Origin: an uncultured Lachnospiraceae bacterium
GTDB taxonomy: Bacteria > Bacillota > Clostridia > Lachnospirales > Lachnospiraceae
Assembly: GCA_905233695.1 (NCBI GenBank)
Contig: CAJODN010000006.1
Span: 1-64,000 of the forward strand
Length of the DNA stretch: 64,000 nucleotides
Direction: 5' to 3'
Shown: in pieces, positions 42,365-52,125 of the stretch
Position numbering within the stretch: the stretch's first letter is position 1
Layout: each line of letters begins with the position of its first letter
Position numbers and translations under genes: made by a program
The notes under the pieces: model-generated
Seen by the model: only the letters and a program-made list of their open reading frames with translations
Databases searched by the model: none
What the model was told of the DNA's origin: nothing

Positions 42365-42988
42365 CTATTTTGTCACCTTCTCGAAATCAGATGCGGGGTG
42401 CTTACAGAGCGGGCAGATAAAATCTTCGGGAAGCTCCTCTCCCACATACTCGTATCCGCATATCTTACAACGCCATACCGTCTTACCATCTTCCGTCTTG
42501 CCCACAGGCTCCGGCTTCGGCTTGATATTTTCCATATAATAAGTATATGTTGCAGACGCCGACTCATCTAAGACTTCCATATCGGTTATCTCACCTATAA
42601 ACATCATATGACTTCCGATATCTTCCGTCTTCGTAACCTTAACGGATATGTAGGCATTGGTACCCTCTGTTACATAGTAAATACCATTCTCCGCCCTCTT
42701 TACTTTGTCAAAGCTTTCGAACTTATCAACTGTCTTACCAGACTGGAATCCGAAATGCTTAAAAAGGTCAAAGGACGCATTTTCACTGATAATCGATACA
42801 TTGAACACGTTTGATTCCTTAATTAAATCACAGGTATAGTTCGCCTTATTAACGCAAATGCTAATCTGGTTAGGCTCCGATGCCGCTTGTATGGCTGTGT
42901 TAATGATACAGCCATTATCCTTATCTCCCACTTTAGTCGTAAGAACGAAGAGACCGTAGCTCAATTTATACATCGCTTTTTTATCCAT
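42365..42988 (-). CDS. hrb: High-molecular-weight rubredoxin (flavin reductase-rubredoxin fusion)
   Basis: A 207-aa fusion. Residues 1-155 are a flavin reductase-like FMN-binding split barrel (YKLSYGLFVLTTKVGDKDNGCIINTAIQ). The last 40 residues are a rubredoxin (WRCKICGYEYVGEELPEDFICPLCKHPASDFE) with two CxxC pairs for one Fe. In Moorella, Hrb shuttles electrons from NAD(P)H to flavodiiron proteins for O2 or NO reduction; the same role is likely. It is the last gene after argS and the hydrogenase-MCP gene, 30 nt apart, so it is probably co-transcribed with a redox sensor. AAAGGAG precedes the ATG. Confidence 0.92.
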   Translation of the reverse strand: MDKKAMYKLSYGLFVLTTKVGDKDNGCIINTAIQAASEPNQISICVNKANYTCDLIKESNVFNVSIISENASFDLFKHFGFQSGKTVDKFESFDKVKRAENGIYYVTEGTNAYISVKVTKTEDIGSHMMFIGEITDMEVLDESASATYTYYMENIKPKPEPVGKTEDGKTVWRCKICGYEYVGEELPEDFICPLCKHPASDFEKVTK

Positions 42989-43018
42989 ATCAACTCTCCT
43001 TTTAATAAATCTTGAAGA

Positions 43019-44947
43019 TTAGCTGTTAACAATCTGTTCTAAGGACTCTTTAACGCCTTCTACTACGCCATATACTCCTTCAATATTTTCTTCTGTAAGT
43101 TCTGACGCATCAGCCAGAGCCTGAACATTATCAAGAATCTTAGTAACGATTCCGTTAATGTTGGAAGCTTGTTCTTTAACATTTTCCATCTCTTGTCTGA
43201 TGTCCTGATTATTCTCGTTAGAGTCCGTAGCCGTAGCATTAGAATTCTCAGCGAGGTTCTTAATCTCATCAGCAACAACGGCGAATCCCTTACCTGCTTC
43301 ACCGGCACGAGCCGCCTCAATTGAAGCATTAAGTGCAAGAAGGTTAGTCTGTGAAGAAATACTGATTACGTCGTCATTATTGGCATCCAGTTTCTCAAGG
43401 AGTCCGGAAATACTTGTAAGTGCTTCCTGCATCTTATCAGAGAACTCTCTCATCTCGTCAAGAGATACCTTAATTGAACTAATCTGCTCATTATCATTCT
43501 TAGCCGAATCTTCAATAGTCTGAATAGAATCAACCATTTTCTTAAAGTCATCATCAATCTGTCCCACCAAGTCTTCAGCGGTATGTGATGTCGCTTCTCT
43601 CTGTGCCTCTATTTCCTTAAGAAGCGCTGCATTCTCTTCCTTCTCCTTCTCGGCAAGATCTTTAATGTAGTGAACGCAATTCTCTTTGTAGTTAAATCCG
43701 TTGTGAATAGCCATAACCATTTCCTTACAGGTATCATATCCGCAACCGCCACAATTAATAGAACGTTTCTCAATTGTATCCTTAAGCATATCATTAAAGA
43801 GTGCCTCTTCCTCAGCACCTGTAGGAGTCTTATAAGCCACCTGTTTACTCTGATCTGTATAAGTTCTTACGAAATCTTGGTAATTAAGGCTTGAGAATTG
43901 CTTATTAAGCGCCTGAAGTCTCTTAGCCGGAGTACTCTGCTTAGCAAAAGGCGATTTCTTGGAACTGCTCTTACTTTCTTCAAATATTCTGAAGGCGTTA
44001 CAGTATGTCTCTTCGCTTCTACTCTTACTTTCTTCAAGTCCTGTTCCGTGTAAGCATCCACCGTGACAGTTAAGTACATCAATAAGGAAGTAAGGAAGCC
44101 CTTTCTTAATCTCATTCTTATTACGCTCTATGAAATGATATAAGTGGTCTTCTCCGTCAATACGACGAATCACTTTATCTTCACCGCAGAACCACTTAAC
44201 CTCTTCGCCGAGTCCGCCGGGCATCGGATACATTGATCCAAGGCCGTATTGAACCTCGTCTGTTGCCGGCTTCGCACCGGATACCGGATTCTCCTTAAGG
44301 TATTTCATAAGGTGGTCAAATGTTACATTGTAAGAAACGTATCCTCCGTTAACAGGATCGTCTATCTCGCCCTTCTTAGCGATACAAGGACTGATAAATG
44401 CCAATTTATCGGTAACATTCATATATTTCTTCATGTAAATCGCAGCACACATCATGGGTGAATGAACCGGCATAAGTTTAGATATAAGCTCAGGAGTATA
44501 TCTCTGAATATATCCTACTACAGCGGGACAAGGCTGAGATATTCCGCCTTTGAACCCATGCTCGGAAATGTGTCTTATATACGCCCAAGTAGATATATCT
44601 GCGCCGAAGGAAACGTTAATAATCCTGTTAACTCCGAGAGCTTTAAGCTGTCCCAAGATTTTCTCATAATCATTGTAGTAATTAGCCTTGAATGCCGGAG
44701 CAACCAGAATAGAAATCTTCGTTCCCTTCTTAAGATCTTCGAAGAAACGCTGCGTATCATCCTCGAATTCTCTTGCATTGTGCTCACATACATCGATACA
44801 GTTACCGCATCCCACGCATCGGTCGTGATCTACAACAATATGATTCTTGCCGTCAACAACTTCTGCAACGTTAGCTCCTACGCAACTACATGCTCGAATA
44901 CACCTGTTACATCCCACACAATTGTCATTAGTGTTAACCATTGCCAT
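43019..44947 (-). CDS. Sensory [FeFe]-hydrogenase domain fused to a methyl-accepting chemotaxis signalling domain
   Basis: A 642-aa soluble fusion. Order: two [4Fe-4S] ferredoxin modules (Cys 10/13/16/20 and 44/47/50/54); hydrogenase H-cluster domain (about 75-305) with SQPCP (138-141), [10 protein letters not shown] (186-195) and NCHGGCLHG (293-301); another Fe-S module CGGCGYDTC (399-407, plus Cys 424); and a coiled coil ending in the MCP hairpin (about 530-570: [38 protein letters not shown]). No membrane segment or PAS domain. The H-cluster motifs are of the sensory (group C/D) type. It likely reports H2 or redox state to CheA/CheW. The frame is open to 44998; ATG at 44947 is set by AGGAGG 7 nt upstream. 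Confidence 0.9.
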   Translation of the reverse strand: MAMVNTNDNCVGCNRCIRACSCVGANVAEVVDGKNHIVVDHDRCVGCGNCIDVCEHNAREFEDDTQRFFEDLKKGTKISILVAPAFKANYYNDYEKILGQLKALGVNRIINVSFGADISTWAYIRHISEHGFKGGISQPCPAVVGYIQRYTPELISKLMPVHSPMMCAAIYMKKYMNVTDKLAFISPCIAKKGEIDDPVNGGYVSYNVTFDHLMKYLKENPVSGAKPATDEVQYGLGSMYPMPGGLGEEVKWFCGEDKVIRRIDGEDHLYHFIERNKNEIKKGLPYFLIDVLNCHGGCLHGTGLEESKSRSEETYCNAFRIFEESKSSSKKSPFAKQSTPAKRLQALNKQFSSLNYQDFVRTYTDQSKQVAYKTPTGAEEEALFNDMLKDTIEKRSINCGGCGYDTCKEMVMAIHNGFNYKENCVHYIKDLAEKEKEENAALLKEIEAQREATSHTAEDLVGQIDDDFKKMVDSIQTIEDSAKNDNEQISSIKVSLDEMREFSDKMQEALTSISGLLEKLDANNDDVISISSQTNLLALNASIEAARAGEAGKGFAVVADEIKNLAENSNATATDSNENNQDIRQEMENVKEQASNINGIVTKILDNVQALADASELTEENIEGVYGVVEGVKESLEQIVNS

Positions 44948-44960
44948 TTTATCATCCTCC

Positions 44961-46724
44961 TTACATCTTCTCCGGCGCGCTGAAACCAAGTAAATCAATA
45001 CACTGTTCCAGTACTTCCTTAGTCAACTTAATTAGTGCAATATACCCCTTCTTTTTTTCTAAATCTTCACAAGACAGAATCTTCGTCTCATGATAGAAAT
45101 GATTAAATGAGTTACATAAATCATATATAAATGCACATATCTTCGATGGTGCACTTTCCTCATATGCCGAAATAATGGCATTTTGGTACTTCACAATTTC
45201 AAGCATTAGATTCTTCGTGCATTCGCTCTCAGGCGGTAAAATATGTAAGTTATCCATACTGTTATCTTGCATGTATTTATTAAGTATAGATTTAATTCTT
45301 ACAATAGTATACAGTATATATGGCCCTGTGTTCCCTTCCGATGAAGTGAACTTCTCTACGTCAAAGATATAGTCCTTAGATGCCTGATTCGATAAATCTC
45401 CGTACTTAACAGCTGCTAGCGACACAATAGAAGCAACTTTCTTCGCTTCATCTTCCGTCATATTATCATTCTCACGAATCTTCTCATACATCTTATCATT
45501 TATTTCGTCAAGAAGATATTCAAGACGCATAACCCCGCCTTCCCTTGTCTTAAAAGGCTTACCGTTGGGTCCGTTCATTGTTCCGAAGCCCAAGAATTCA
45601 AGGTCAGTATCCTCCGGAACGACCCCCGCTTTCTTGGCACAGCGGAATACCTGGACAAAATGCATCTCCTGCCTATTATCAACCACATATATTATCCTGT
45701 CCGGTTTATAATCCTTAACACGCCATACAAGTGTGGCAAGATCCGTCGTCGTATAGAGGCTTGCACCGTCAGACTTAAGTATCATGCAAGGCGGCACTTC
45801 CTTCTTGTCAGAGTCAAGCTTGACGTCAACAACGAGCGCCCCGTCACTCTCATAAGCTAAGCCTTTATCCTTCATGGATTGAACCATGTCATCTATATAT
45901 TCTTCGGCGTCCGATTCGCCTTTCCATAAGTCAAATGACACGTTGAGCTTCTCGTAGTTCTTCTTAAGGTCGTTTACGGATATTGTTAAAATGTGATTTA
46001 ATAAAGCTTTGTACCCTCTTCTGCCCTTTTGAAGCTCTTTAGTGGCCTCCAGTGCCTTCTCTTTGTACTCTTCGTCTTCCTTAGATTTACCGGAAGCAAA
46101 GGGATATATTTCTTCAAGCTCTGCTATTGTAAACGGTGCTTCTTCGGGATATTCCCCATCGAAGTTCTCATCGAAATAACAAAGGTTCGGCTGTCTCTCT
46201 CTAAGTTCAGTAATAATAAGTCCCATCTGGAGACCCCAGTCTCCCAGATGAACATCACCTATTACGTTATGACCTATATATCTTGCAGTCCTTTTAATAC
46301 TCTCTCCGATAACGGCAGAACGAAGGTGTCCCACATGAAGAGGCTTCGCAACATTAGGTCCACCGTAGTCAATGATTATCGTCTTCTTGTCATCGGTAAC
46401 ATCCAGACCGAACCTATCATCAGAATGCATCTTCTCCACGTACTTACTGAGATAATCCCCTGATATCTTGAAATTCAGAAATCCCGGCTTAACGGCTTCT
46501 GCCTCAGAGAACATCTTATTGTCCTTAAGGTTAGAAAGAACATCCTCCGCAATCATGATGGGGGCTTTCTTATATTCCTTTGCCGCAGCCATAGCGCCAT
46601 TACATTGGAATTCGCATAGATCGGGACGATTGGAAAGGCTTGTCTTCCCGTATTTACTATCATATCCCGCTTTATCAAATGCTAATTTAACTTCTTCCGT
46701 AATTAAATCAAGTAGCTGATTCAT
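44961..46724 (-). CDS. argS: Arginyl-tRNA synthetase
   Basis: Class I synthetase, 587 aa. The ArgRS N-terminal additional domain (1-110) is followed by [27 protein letters not shown] with the HIGH-type HVGH. The KMSK position reads [14 protein letters not shown], the relaxed form common in ArgRS. The C-terminal DALR-type anticodon domain is the last 130 residues. The end lies 13 nt before the ATG of the hydrogenase-MCP gene, so argS is probably the first gene of that transcript. ATG at 46724. Confidence 0.97.
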   Translation of the reverse strand: MNQLLDLITEEVKLAFDKAGYDSKYGKTSLSNRPDLCEFQCNGAMAAAKEYKKAPIMIAEDVLSNLKDNKMFSEAEAVKPGFLNFKISGDYLSKYVEKMHSDDRFGLDVTDDKKTIIIDYGGPNVAKPLHVGHLRSAVIGESIKRTARYIGHNVIGDVHLGDWGLQMGLIITELRERQPNLCYFDENFDGEYPEEAPFTIAELEEIYPFASGKSKEDEEYKEKALEATKELQKGRRGYKALLNHILTISVNDLKKNYEKLNVSFDLWKGESDAEEYIDDMVQSMKDKGLAYESDGALVVDVKLDSDKKEVPPCMILKSDGASLYTTTDLATLVWRVKDYKPDRIIYVVDNRQEMHFVQVFRCAKKAGVVPEDTDLEFLGFGTMNGPNGKPFKTREGGVMRLEYLLDEINDKMYEKIRENDNMTEDEAKKVASIVSLAAVKYGDLSNQASKDYIFDVEKFTSSEGNTGPYILYTIVRIKSILNKYMQDNSMDNLHILPPESECTKNLMLEIVKYQNAIISAYEESAPSKICAFIYDLCNSFNHFYHETKILSCEDLEKKKGYIALIKLTKEVLEQCIDLLGFSAPEKM

Positions 46725-46738
46725 TATATTATTCCCTT

Positions 46739-46927
46739 CTACTGTCTAATATATATGCCCTGTTCTTCTATCCAGTCAAGCATATCTTCCTGCGCCACCG
46801 TAGACCAGTTCTCGTCATTTTCATCGACAGCTTTTCTGGCATTCGAATTAAAGTCATTATCAAGTAAATCCTTTAGTATCTCTTCCTTCTTTTCCTCTAA
46901 TTCCTTCTTCTCTTCTGTCTTAGTCAT
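46739..46927 (-). CDS. Small hypothetical acidic helical protein
   Basis: A 62-aa protein (76 aa if started at the ATG at 46969) without a known family. It is a charged helix (EEKKELEEKKEEILKDLLDND) followed by NWSTVAQEDMLDWIEEQGIY. The upstream ATG directly follows the stop codon of the metallo-beta-lactamase stub (TAAATG), allowing translational coupling; the ATG at 46927 has a weak AAGG. It ends 14 nt before the argS start. The conserved-looking acidic C-terminus suggests a real gene, with low certainty on the start. Confidence 0.5.
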   Translation of the reverse strand: MTKTEEKKELEEKKEEILKDLLDNDFNSNARKAVDENDENWSTVAQEDMLDWIEEQGIYIRQ

Positions 46928-46969
46928 AATCTTTTTCCTTTTCTGTTTCTTTCTTTTTATTTCTCCCAT

Positions 46970-47068
46970 TTATCCACCGCAATCTACGATTACACTTTTG
47001 TCTCCAACCTGTATATAGTGACAGCTTCCGGTCACTTCATGTGCCACACCTACGAATCTAAGCTTCAC
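46970..47068 (-). pseudogene. N-terminal stub of an RNA-processing-type metallo-beta-lactamase
   Basis: A GTG-started frame of 32 codons, with AGGAG 6 nt upstream, reads MKLRFVGVAHEVTGSCHYIQ and then VGDKSVIVDCGG before a TAA. This is the typical first strand pair of CPSF/RNase J-like metallo-beta-lactamases (xGxAxEVTGSCxxL...xxLVDCG). The HxHxDH motif and all later parts are missing. Since ribosome binding site and start are intact, it looks like a gene cut after codon 32 by a deletion, then joined to the start of the following small gene. Confidence 0.65.
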
Positions 47069-47183
47069 ATACTACTCCTAAGCATATATACAACAACAAA
47101 TTATACCATATTTATGGGAATAGTGTATAGGATTTATGGATAATCTTTAGTATTTCTGCGATATTAACTATAAATATAAGAAA

Positions 47184-47220
47184 TCCCCGGGTCATAATCT
47201 GAAAGGAGTAGACCCGGGGA
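47184..47220 (-). terminator. Terminator after ftsZ
   Basis: TCCCCGGGTC/GACCCGGGGA (47184-47193 with 47211-47220), a 10-bp GC-rich stem with a 17-nt loop, about 24 nt after the ftsZ stop. On the minus strand it is followed by ATTTCTTATATTTATAG. It ends the division cluster transcript. Confidence 0.8.
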
Positions 47221-47243
47221 TCATTATTGATCGTCATTATACT

Positions 47244-48497
47244 TTACTTTATTGTCTTATTAGCTAAAAAGTCAGGTATCTGAATATCCTTAGCCTCTAC
47301 GCTTGCTTTAGGAGCCGGTTGTTCAAAATTCCCCGTGGTAGGTGGTGTAATGGGTGTTACAGGTGTAGTCGGCTTAGCGGGAGATACAGTCTTTCTCGCT
47401 GTCGGCGCATTAACCTTAGGTGCGACAGACGGTGCCGGAGCCTTCGGTACCTTCGGTGTATCATACTTCATCTTGTCCATTGCAGATATCGTGCCTGACA
47501 TAGACGAAACAGATGATGAAGAAGCAACAGCCTGACCTTCAATAACATCTATTCCCGTAGCAATAAGCGTAATCTTAACCTCATCGTTAAGTGAATCATC
47601 AATTACAATACCAAGATAATTCTCGACATCATCTCCTGTTATCTCATTGACATAGTCAGCCGCGGCACTAGCCTCAAAGAGAGACATATCAGAATCACCT
47701 GTAATGTTAAGAATAACATTCTTGGCACCATCAAGACTCGTCTCAAGAAGAGGCGATTCAACAGCCATCTTAACGGCATCCATGAACTTATTATCACCCT
47801 TTCCGGTACCATAGCCCATATGGGCATATCCTTGATCGAGCATTACTGACTGAACATCAGCAAAGTCGAGGTTAATCTCACCGTCATTTGTAATAAGGTC
47901 GGTTATACCGCGAATACATTGTTGTAATATCTCATCAGCCTTCTGGAAAGCAACTTTAATGCTTGTCTTAGAGTCTATAATAGAGAAAAGCTTCTGATTG
48001 GGAATTACGATTAATGTATCAACGAATTCCATAAGCTTATCAACACCTTCGATAGCGCGCTTCATACGACCTTTTTGTTCCATTTCAAAAGGTTTGGTAA
48101 CAACGGCTACAGTAAGAATTCCCTGCTCCTTAGCCGCTTTCGCAATAACAGGGGATGCTCCTGTACCTGTTCCGCCACCCATTCCTGCGGTAATAAAGAG
48201 CATATCAACGCCCTTAATAGCTGCACTAAGCTCCTCTATCGACTCTTCTGCAGACTTCTCTCCGATCTCAGGATTAGCGCCTGCGCCCAGACCGTTGGTT
48301 AATTTCTCACCAATCTGAATGGTCGTTGTTGCTTTATTATTCATAAGATCCTGCTTGTCGGTGTTAACAGCAACGAACTCTACACCCTCTACATTTTCAT
48401 CTATCATTCTGTTAACGGCATTGTTGCCGGCTCCGCCGACACCCATGACCATAAGTCTTGCCACAGATTCATCAGTAGTATTCGAAATCTCAAGCAT
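47244..48497 (-). CDS. ftsZ: Cell division protein FtsZ
   Basis: Tubulin-like GTPase forming the Z-ring, 417 aa. The N-terminal VMGVGGAGNNAVNRMI and the tubulin signature GMGGGTGTGASPVIAK (about 107-122) are intact, with the T7-loop region NLDFADVQSVM. After about 325 comes a Pro/Ala/Thr-rich linker (KVPKAPAPSVAPKVNAPTAR) and the C-terminal peptide DIQIPDFLANKTIK, which binds partners such as SepF, EzrA or ZapA. There is no ftsA in the cluster, so the membrane tether may be SepF or encoded elsewhere. Strong AGGAGG at the ATG. Confidence 0.98.
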   Translation of the reverse strand: MLEISNTTDESVARLMVMGVGGAGNNAVNRMIDENVEGVEFVAVNTDKQDLMNNKATTTIQIGEKLTNGLGAGANPEIGEKSAEESIEELSAAIKGVDMLFITAGMGGGTGTGASPVIAKAAKEQGILTVAVVTKPFEMEQKGRMKRAIEGVDKLMEFVDTLIVIPNQKLFSIIDSKTSIKVAFQKADEILQQCIRGITDLITNDGEINLDFADVQSVMLDQGYAHMGYGTGKGDNKFMDAVKMAVESPLLETSLDGAKNVILNITGDSDMSLFEASAAADYVNEITGDDVENYLGIVIDDSLNDEVKITLIATGIDVIEGQAVASSSSVSSMSGTISAMDKMKYDTPKVPKAPAPSVAPKVNAPTARKTVSPAKPTTPVTPITPPTTGNFEQPAPKASVEAKDIQIPDFLANKTIK

Positions 48498-48564
48498 AGT
48501 GAATATTCCTCCTAAACCATTTATTCATAATGAGCAAACTGCTCCCGTAAAAATGCTATATACT

Positions 48565-48593
48565 ATAATAAGGTTTTTTCCCGAAATAATCAA
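48565..48593 (-). promoter_or_regulatory. Promoter of ftsZ
   Basis: TTGATT (48588-48593) and TATTAT (48565-48570) on the minus strand are 17 nt apart, about 70 nt before the ftsZ ATG. A GAGCA/TGCTC hairpin (48532-48544) lies in the leader. It lets ftsZ be expressed separately from the upstream wall genes. Confidence 0.65.
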
Positions 48594-48614
48594 CAATTTT
48601 TTTATGTTTTTTAT

Positions 48615-49595
48615 TTATTGCACCTCCTTCTTAAACACAATATCTGTATTTTCAAGAGAAAAATTCTCAAGATGTAGTGTTCCTGCTTGGTTTTCAAGCT
48701 GTGGCAAGATTATGGCAAGACGCTTACACTTTTCATCCATATCATTCTTAAGTCCAAAGTTAATTTTTATGTTATCTTTGTACCCGTAAATGTTATGATT
48801 ATCATCAACGGTGATTGAATTGACAAATATGTTATTTGCCTTTAATTCCTTGACAGTTTCAAGGAATGCGTTAAGATATGCCTCATCATTATATATAGTG
48901 TCACCTATCTCTGTTCCCGTAGGTTCAATATCATTCCATTTCGTGGAATTATCAAGAATCCGGTCAGATATATCGGTTATCTTCCCATCTTCGTCAAAAT
49001 ATCTTGCACAGTCCGTCTCTACATAACCTATGGGGGTTCGCTCCGTAACGGTAATTTTAACGGTATTAAGCCCCGTCATAGTAACCTTTACATTATCTAT
49101 AAACGGAATATCCTTCTTAGGCTTAATAAAATTATGTATAACTTCATAGACGGAGTTATTGGAATACTTGCCGTCGATCACGTATTCCTTTATCTCTTCA
49201 TCACTATATATATAAGAGCCTTCCACTACAACATTTTTAAGACCGCATGCAAATAGCACAAAGAGAATAGCTCCGATAATTACAATGGCAAGACCAAGCA
49301 CCCACTCGGTAATAAGAAGCGCTATTGCTCTACGCTTCCTCTTACGCTTCTCCTTAAGAGACAACTTCCTTCTTGTTACGTGATTAGGTCTCTCGGGAAT
49401 TCTTTCCTCTTCAATCTTCCTACTCTTTTTTTGCTTTTTTTCTTCCGATTTATTTTTTTTCGGCTTTCTCTCATATTCGCCCAAAGTATTACCCTCGGTA
49501 TCTACGAATACAATCTTATCCTTCGTGACATCATCCATTGACTGCTTTATAGATATATCTTTACTTTTCTTATTCGTCTTATTCGTCTTCTTCAT
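48615..49595 (-). CDS. ftsQ: Cell division protein FtsQ/DivIB
   Basis: Bitopic division protein, 326 aa. A long, very basic cytoplasmic N-terminus (residues 1-90, many Lys/Arg) precedes one membrane segment (about 92-117, ITEWVLGLAIVIIGAILFVLF). Then comes the POTRA domain (LKNVVVEGSYIYSDEEIKEYV) and the beta domain (VKITVTERTPIGYVETD). The C-terminus ends near LHLENFSLENTDIVFK. Two ATGs (49601 and 49595) follow one AGGAG; the second has the better spacing. It overlaps ftsW by 17 nt. Confidence 0.92.
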   Translation of the reverse strand: MKKTNKTNKKSKDISIKQSMDDVTKDKIVFVDTEGNTLGEYERKPKKNKSEEKKQKKSRKIEEERIPERPNHVTRRKLSLKEKRKRKRRAIALLITEWVLGLAIVIIGAILFVLFACGLKNVVVEGSYIYSDEEIKEYVIDGKYSNNSVYEVIHNFIKPKKDIPFIDNVKVTMTGLNTVKITVTERTPIGYVETDCARYFDEDGKITDISDRILDNSTKWNDIEPTGTEIGDTIYNDEAYLNAFLETVKELKANNIFVNSITVDDNHNIYGYKDNIKINFGLKNDMDEKCKRLAIILPQLENQAGTLHLENFSLENTDIVFKKEVQ

Positions 49596-50718
49596 CCACA
49601 TCTACTCCTTTAGACACAGACAGAGCTATCCCTATTTCAGCAAGGAGAATAGCCAGAGAGGTACCTCCATAACTAATAAACGGCAGTGTTACTCCCGTAT
49701 TGGGAATTGTATTGGTAACAACCGCTACATTAAGAATAACCTGAAGAGAAATATGTGCGGCGATTCCGATTACAAGGAACGATCCGAACATATCCTTCGC
49801 ATGAATCGCTATAAGAACAAGTCTCCATACGAGAACAACGAACATTGCAATTACACATATAGCACCGAAGAGACCTAATTCTTCACATATTATGGAAAAT
49901 ACCATATCATTCTGAGCTTCCGGAACAAAGCCCTGCTTCTGAACACTTTCACCAAGTCCTTTACCGAAGAGACCGCCGGAACCTATTGCATATAAAGCCT
50001 GCATCGTCTGATACGCATCATTATTCTCGGGGTCGAGCCACGCCTTAATTCTCTGAGCTCTATAGCCCGCCGTAAGTGCAAACGCAACGATACCGATAAT
50101 ACCGAGAATACCCACACCGATAAAAGGCCATGTCTTGGGACTTGCAATAAAAAGCATTATTCCACCTATAAGAAGAATAATTATCGCTGTACTTAGATTA
50201 TTAATTGCAACAAGGACAAATAGCGGACCTATTGTAATAAGAGCCGTAATTACCAGATTCTTAGCGCTTCTTAGTCTGCCCGGATTTCTTGATATTATGT
50301 ATGCTAGCAGAATAATGAGCGCGACCTTACCAAGCTCCGAAGGCTGGAAAGAAATAGGACCTATATATATCCATCTTGATGAATTATTAAGAGTTGTTCC
50401 GAAGAATATTACGTATGCAGACAGCGCAAGAGCAATAAAATAAAGTGGCCACGCAATTTTCTTAAAGAACTTATATCCCACCTTGCATATAACAACAATT
50501 GCAACTATTCCGAGACCGCAAGAAATAGCTTGCTTCTTAAGATAATAAAGGGAATCTCCGGTTTTTAAGGTAGCATTATAAGAGCTTGCGGAATATACCA
50601 TAATAAGTCCGAAAGCCAACATAAATGCAACAATTACAAGGAGCGTATAGTCAATCTGTCCCTTATTCTTCTTTATTCTTTTTCGCGTAGTCCTATGAGT
50701 CCTTGTAGTCTCCGGCAT
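49579..50718 (-). CDS. ftsW: Septal peptidoglycan glycosyltransferase FtsW
   Basis: SEDS-family polymerase, 379 aa, with about ten membrane segments. Typical parts are GLIMVYSASSYNATLKTGDSLYYLKKQ near the N-terminus, the loop around AWLDPENNDAYQTMQALYAIGSGGLFGKGLGESVQKQGFVPEAQNDMVFSIICEELG, and GVTLPFISYGGTSLAILLAEIGIALS near the C-terminus, diagnostic of FtsW/RodA. Location within the division cluster favours FtsW over RodA. The frame is open to 50838 inside murD; ATG at 50718 is chosen as the nearest sensible start and overlaps murD by 26 nt. A weak ribosome binding site fits translational coupling. Confidence 0.93.
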   Translation of the reverse strand: MPETTRTHRTTRKRIKKNKGQIDYTLLVIVAFMLAFGLIMVYSASSYNATLKTGDSLYYLKKQAISCGLGIVAIVVICKVGYKFFKKIAWPLYFIALALSAYVIFFGTTLNNSSRWIYIGPISFQPSELGKVALIILLAYIISRNPGRLRSAKNLVITALITIGPLFVLVAINNLSTAIIILLIGGIMLFIASPKTWPFIGVGILGIIGIVAFALTAGYRAQRIKAWLDPENNDAYQTMQALYAIGSGGLFGKGLGESVQKQGFVPEAQNDMVFSIICEELGLFGAICVIAMFVVLVWRLVLIAIHAKDMFGSFLVIGIAAHISLQVILNVAVVTNTIPNTGVTLPFISYGGTSLAILLAEIGIALSVSKGVDVDEEDE

Positions 50719-52045
50719 GAGTCTTAAAACACTTTCCTCTCTCTTCATAATTGACGAACATATCCCAGCTTGCACAAGCGGGGGATAAAAGGATTGCATC
50801 GCCGGATACTGCCTCCTCAAAGCATATATCCATTGCATCCTCTAATGTGTCCGCATATTCAAAGTCGGTAAAGCCTGCTTTCTTGCAGGTGTCACCGATT
50901 TGCATTTTTGTCTCACCTATTAAAAGAAGCTTCTTAACACGACCGTCAAAGCATTCTACCCACTCATCAAATGTCGCATCCTTATCATATCCGCCTCCGA
51001 TAAGAAATGTAGGTCTGTTCATGGCGCATATACCTTTAATTGCAGCGTCTGTATTAGTTGCCTTAGAATCATTGTAGAATTTTACACCTTTTCTTTCGCA
51101 CACATATTCAATACGATGCTCAACGGCCTTGAAATTCTTAAGTCCTGTAACTATTTCTTCCTTGGAAAGTCCCATTGAAAGACCTATAAGGATACCGCAC
51201 ATCGCATTTTCAAAGTTATGCTTACCCAGAATTGTAAGATCATCCACATCAATAATCTTGTCAGTACCGTTATCATCAGCGAAGTACAGCGCGCCGTTTT
51301 CACAGTATGCACCATTCTCCAATTTCCTCTCAGATGAGAAATATATGGGTCTACACTTAACCTCTTTCCCAAAAGCACGGAGCACCTCATCTTCGTAGTT
51401 AAGAATACATACGTCGGACTCCGTCTGATTAATCGTAATATTCTTCTTAGCGCTGATATAATTATCCATTGTATGATGTCTGTTAAGATGATCCGGCGTA
51501 ATATTAAGTATTGCCGTAATGTCAGGCTTAAAATCAATTATAGTCTCAAGCTGAAAACTGCTTATCTCAACGACGAACACTGTATCTTCTGTTGAGTTAT
51601 ATGCCATACCCGTGTATGCAATACCGATATTACCGCATACTCGAACGTCTTCATAATGAGTCTTAAGAATATCCCCTACAAGAGCGGTGGTTGTTGTCTT
51701 ACCGTTGGTACCTGTGATGGCTACAATTCTACCTTTTGAATAATTAAATGCTAATTCTACTTCACCCCAAATTGTAATGCCACTCTTATTTAAAGCGATA
51801 GCAATTTCACTGTCAAGAGGTATGCCCGGGCTTATTACAGCTATGCCAAAATCTTTTAGATTTAATTTTTCAATTGCACCAAATACAATTTCAACATCAG
51901 ATAAATTATTCTTTTCTCTTATTTCATCTTCTTTTAATTTCTCATTTCCATCGTATAAAGTCACGGCTTTGCCGTTCTTTCGAAGCAGTTCACAGGCACC
52001 GATTCCGCTTACGCCCGCTCCAACAACAAGATATTTTTCACTCAT
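50693..52045 (-). CDS. murD: UDP-N-acetylmuramoylalanine-D-glutamate ligase MurD
   Basis: Adds D-Glu to UDP-MurNAc-L-Ala in the cytoplasm; 450 aa. The N-terminal Rossmann part YLVVGAGVSGIGACELL precedes the ATP site AITGTNGKTTTTALVGDIL at about 110-128. The central EISSFQLETI and the Mur ligase C-terminal domain (HRIEYVCERKGVKFYNDSKATNTDAAIKGI) are complete. AGGAGG-like site before the ATG. mraY lies upstream, ftsW downstream. Confidence 0.97.
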   Translation of the reverse strand: MSEKYLVVGAGVSGIGACELLRKNGKAVTLYDGNEKLKEDEIREKNNLSDVEIVFGAIEKLNLKDFGIAVISPGIPLDSEIAIALNKSGITIWGEVELAFNYSKGRIVAITGTNGKTTTTALVGDILKTHYEDVRVCGNIGIAYTGMAYNSTEDTVFVVEISSFQLETIIDFKPDITAILNITPDHLNRHHTMDNYISAKKNITINQTESDVCILNYEDEVLRAFGKEVKCRPIYFSSERKLENGAYCENGALYFADDNGTDKIIDVDDLTILGKHNFENAMCGILIGLSMGLSKEEIVTGLKNFKAVEHRIEYVCERKGVKFYNDSKATNTDAAIKGICAMNRPTFLIGGGYDKDATFDEWVECFDGRVKKLLLIGETKMQIGDTCKKAGFTDFEYADTLEDAMDICFEEAVSGDAILLSPACASWDMFVNYEERGKCFKTHAGDYKDS

Positions 52046-52125
52046 TAGAATGCCTCCAAATCCACTTCATATCAACAACAATAATCAATATTAAATATAA
52101 ATTTAACGTTAAAAATCAACATTTT

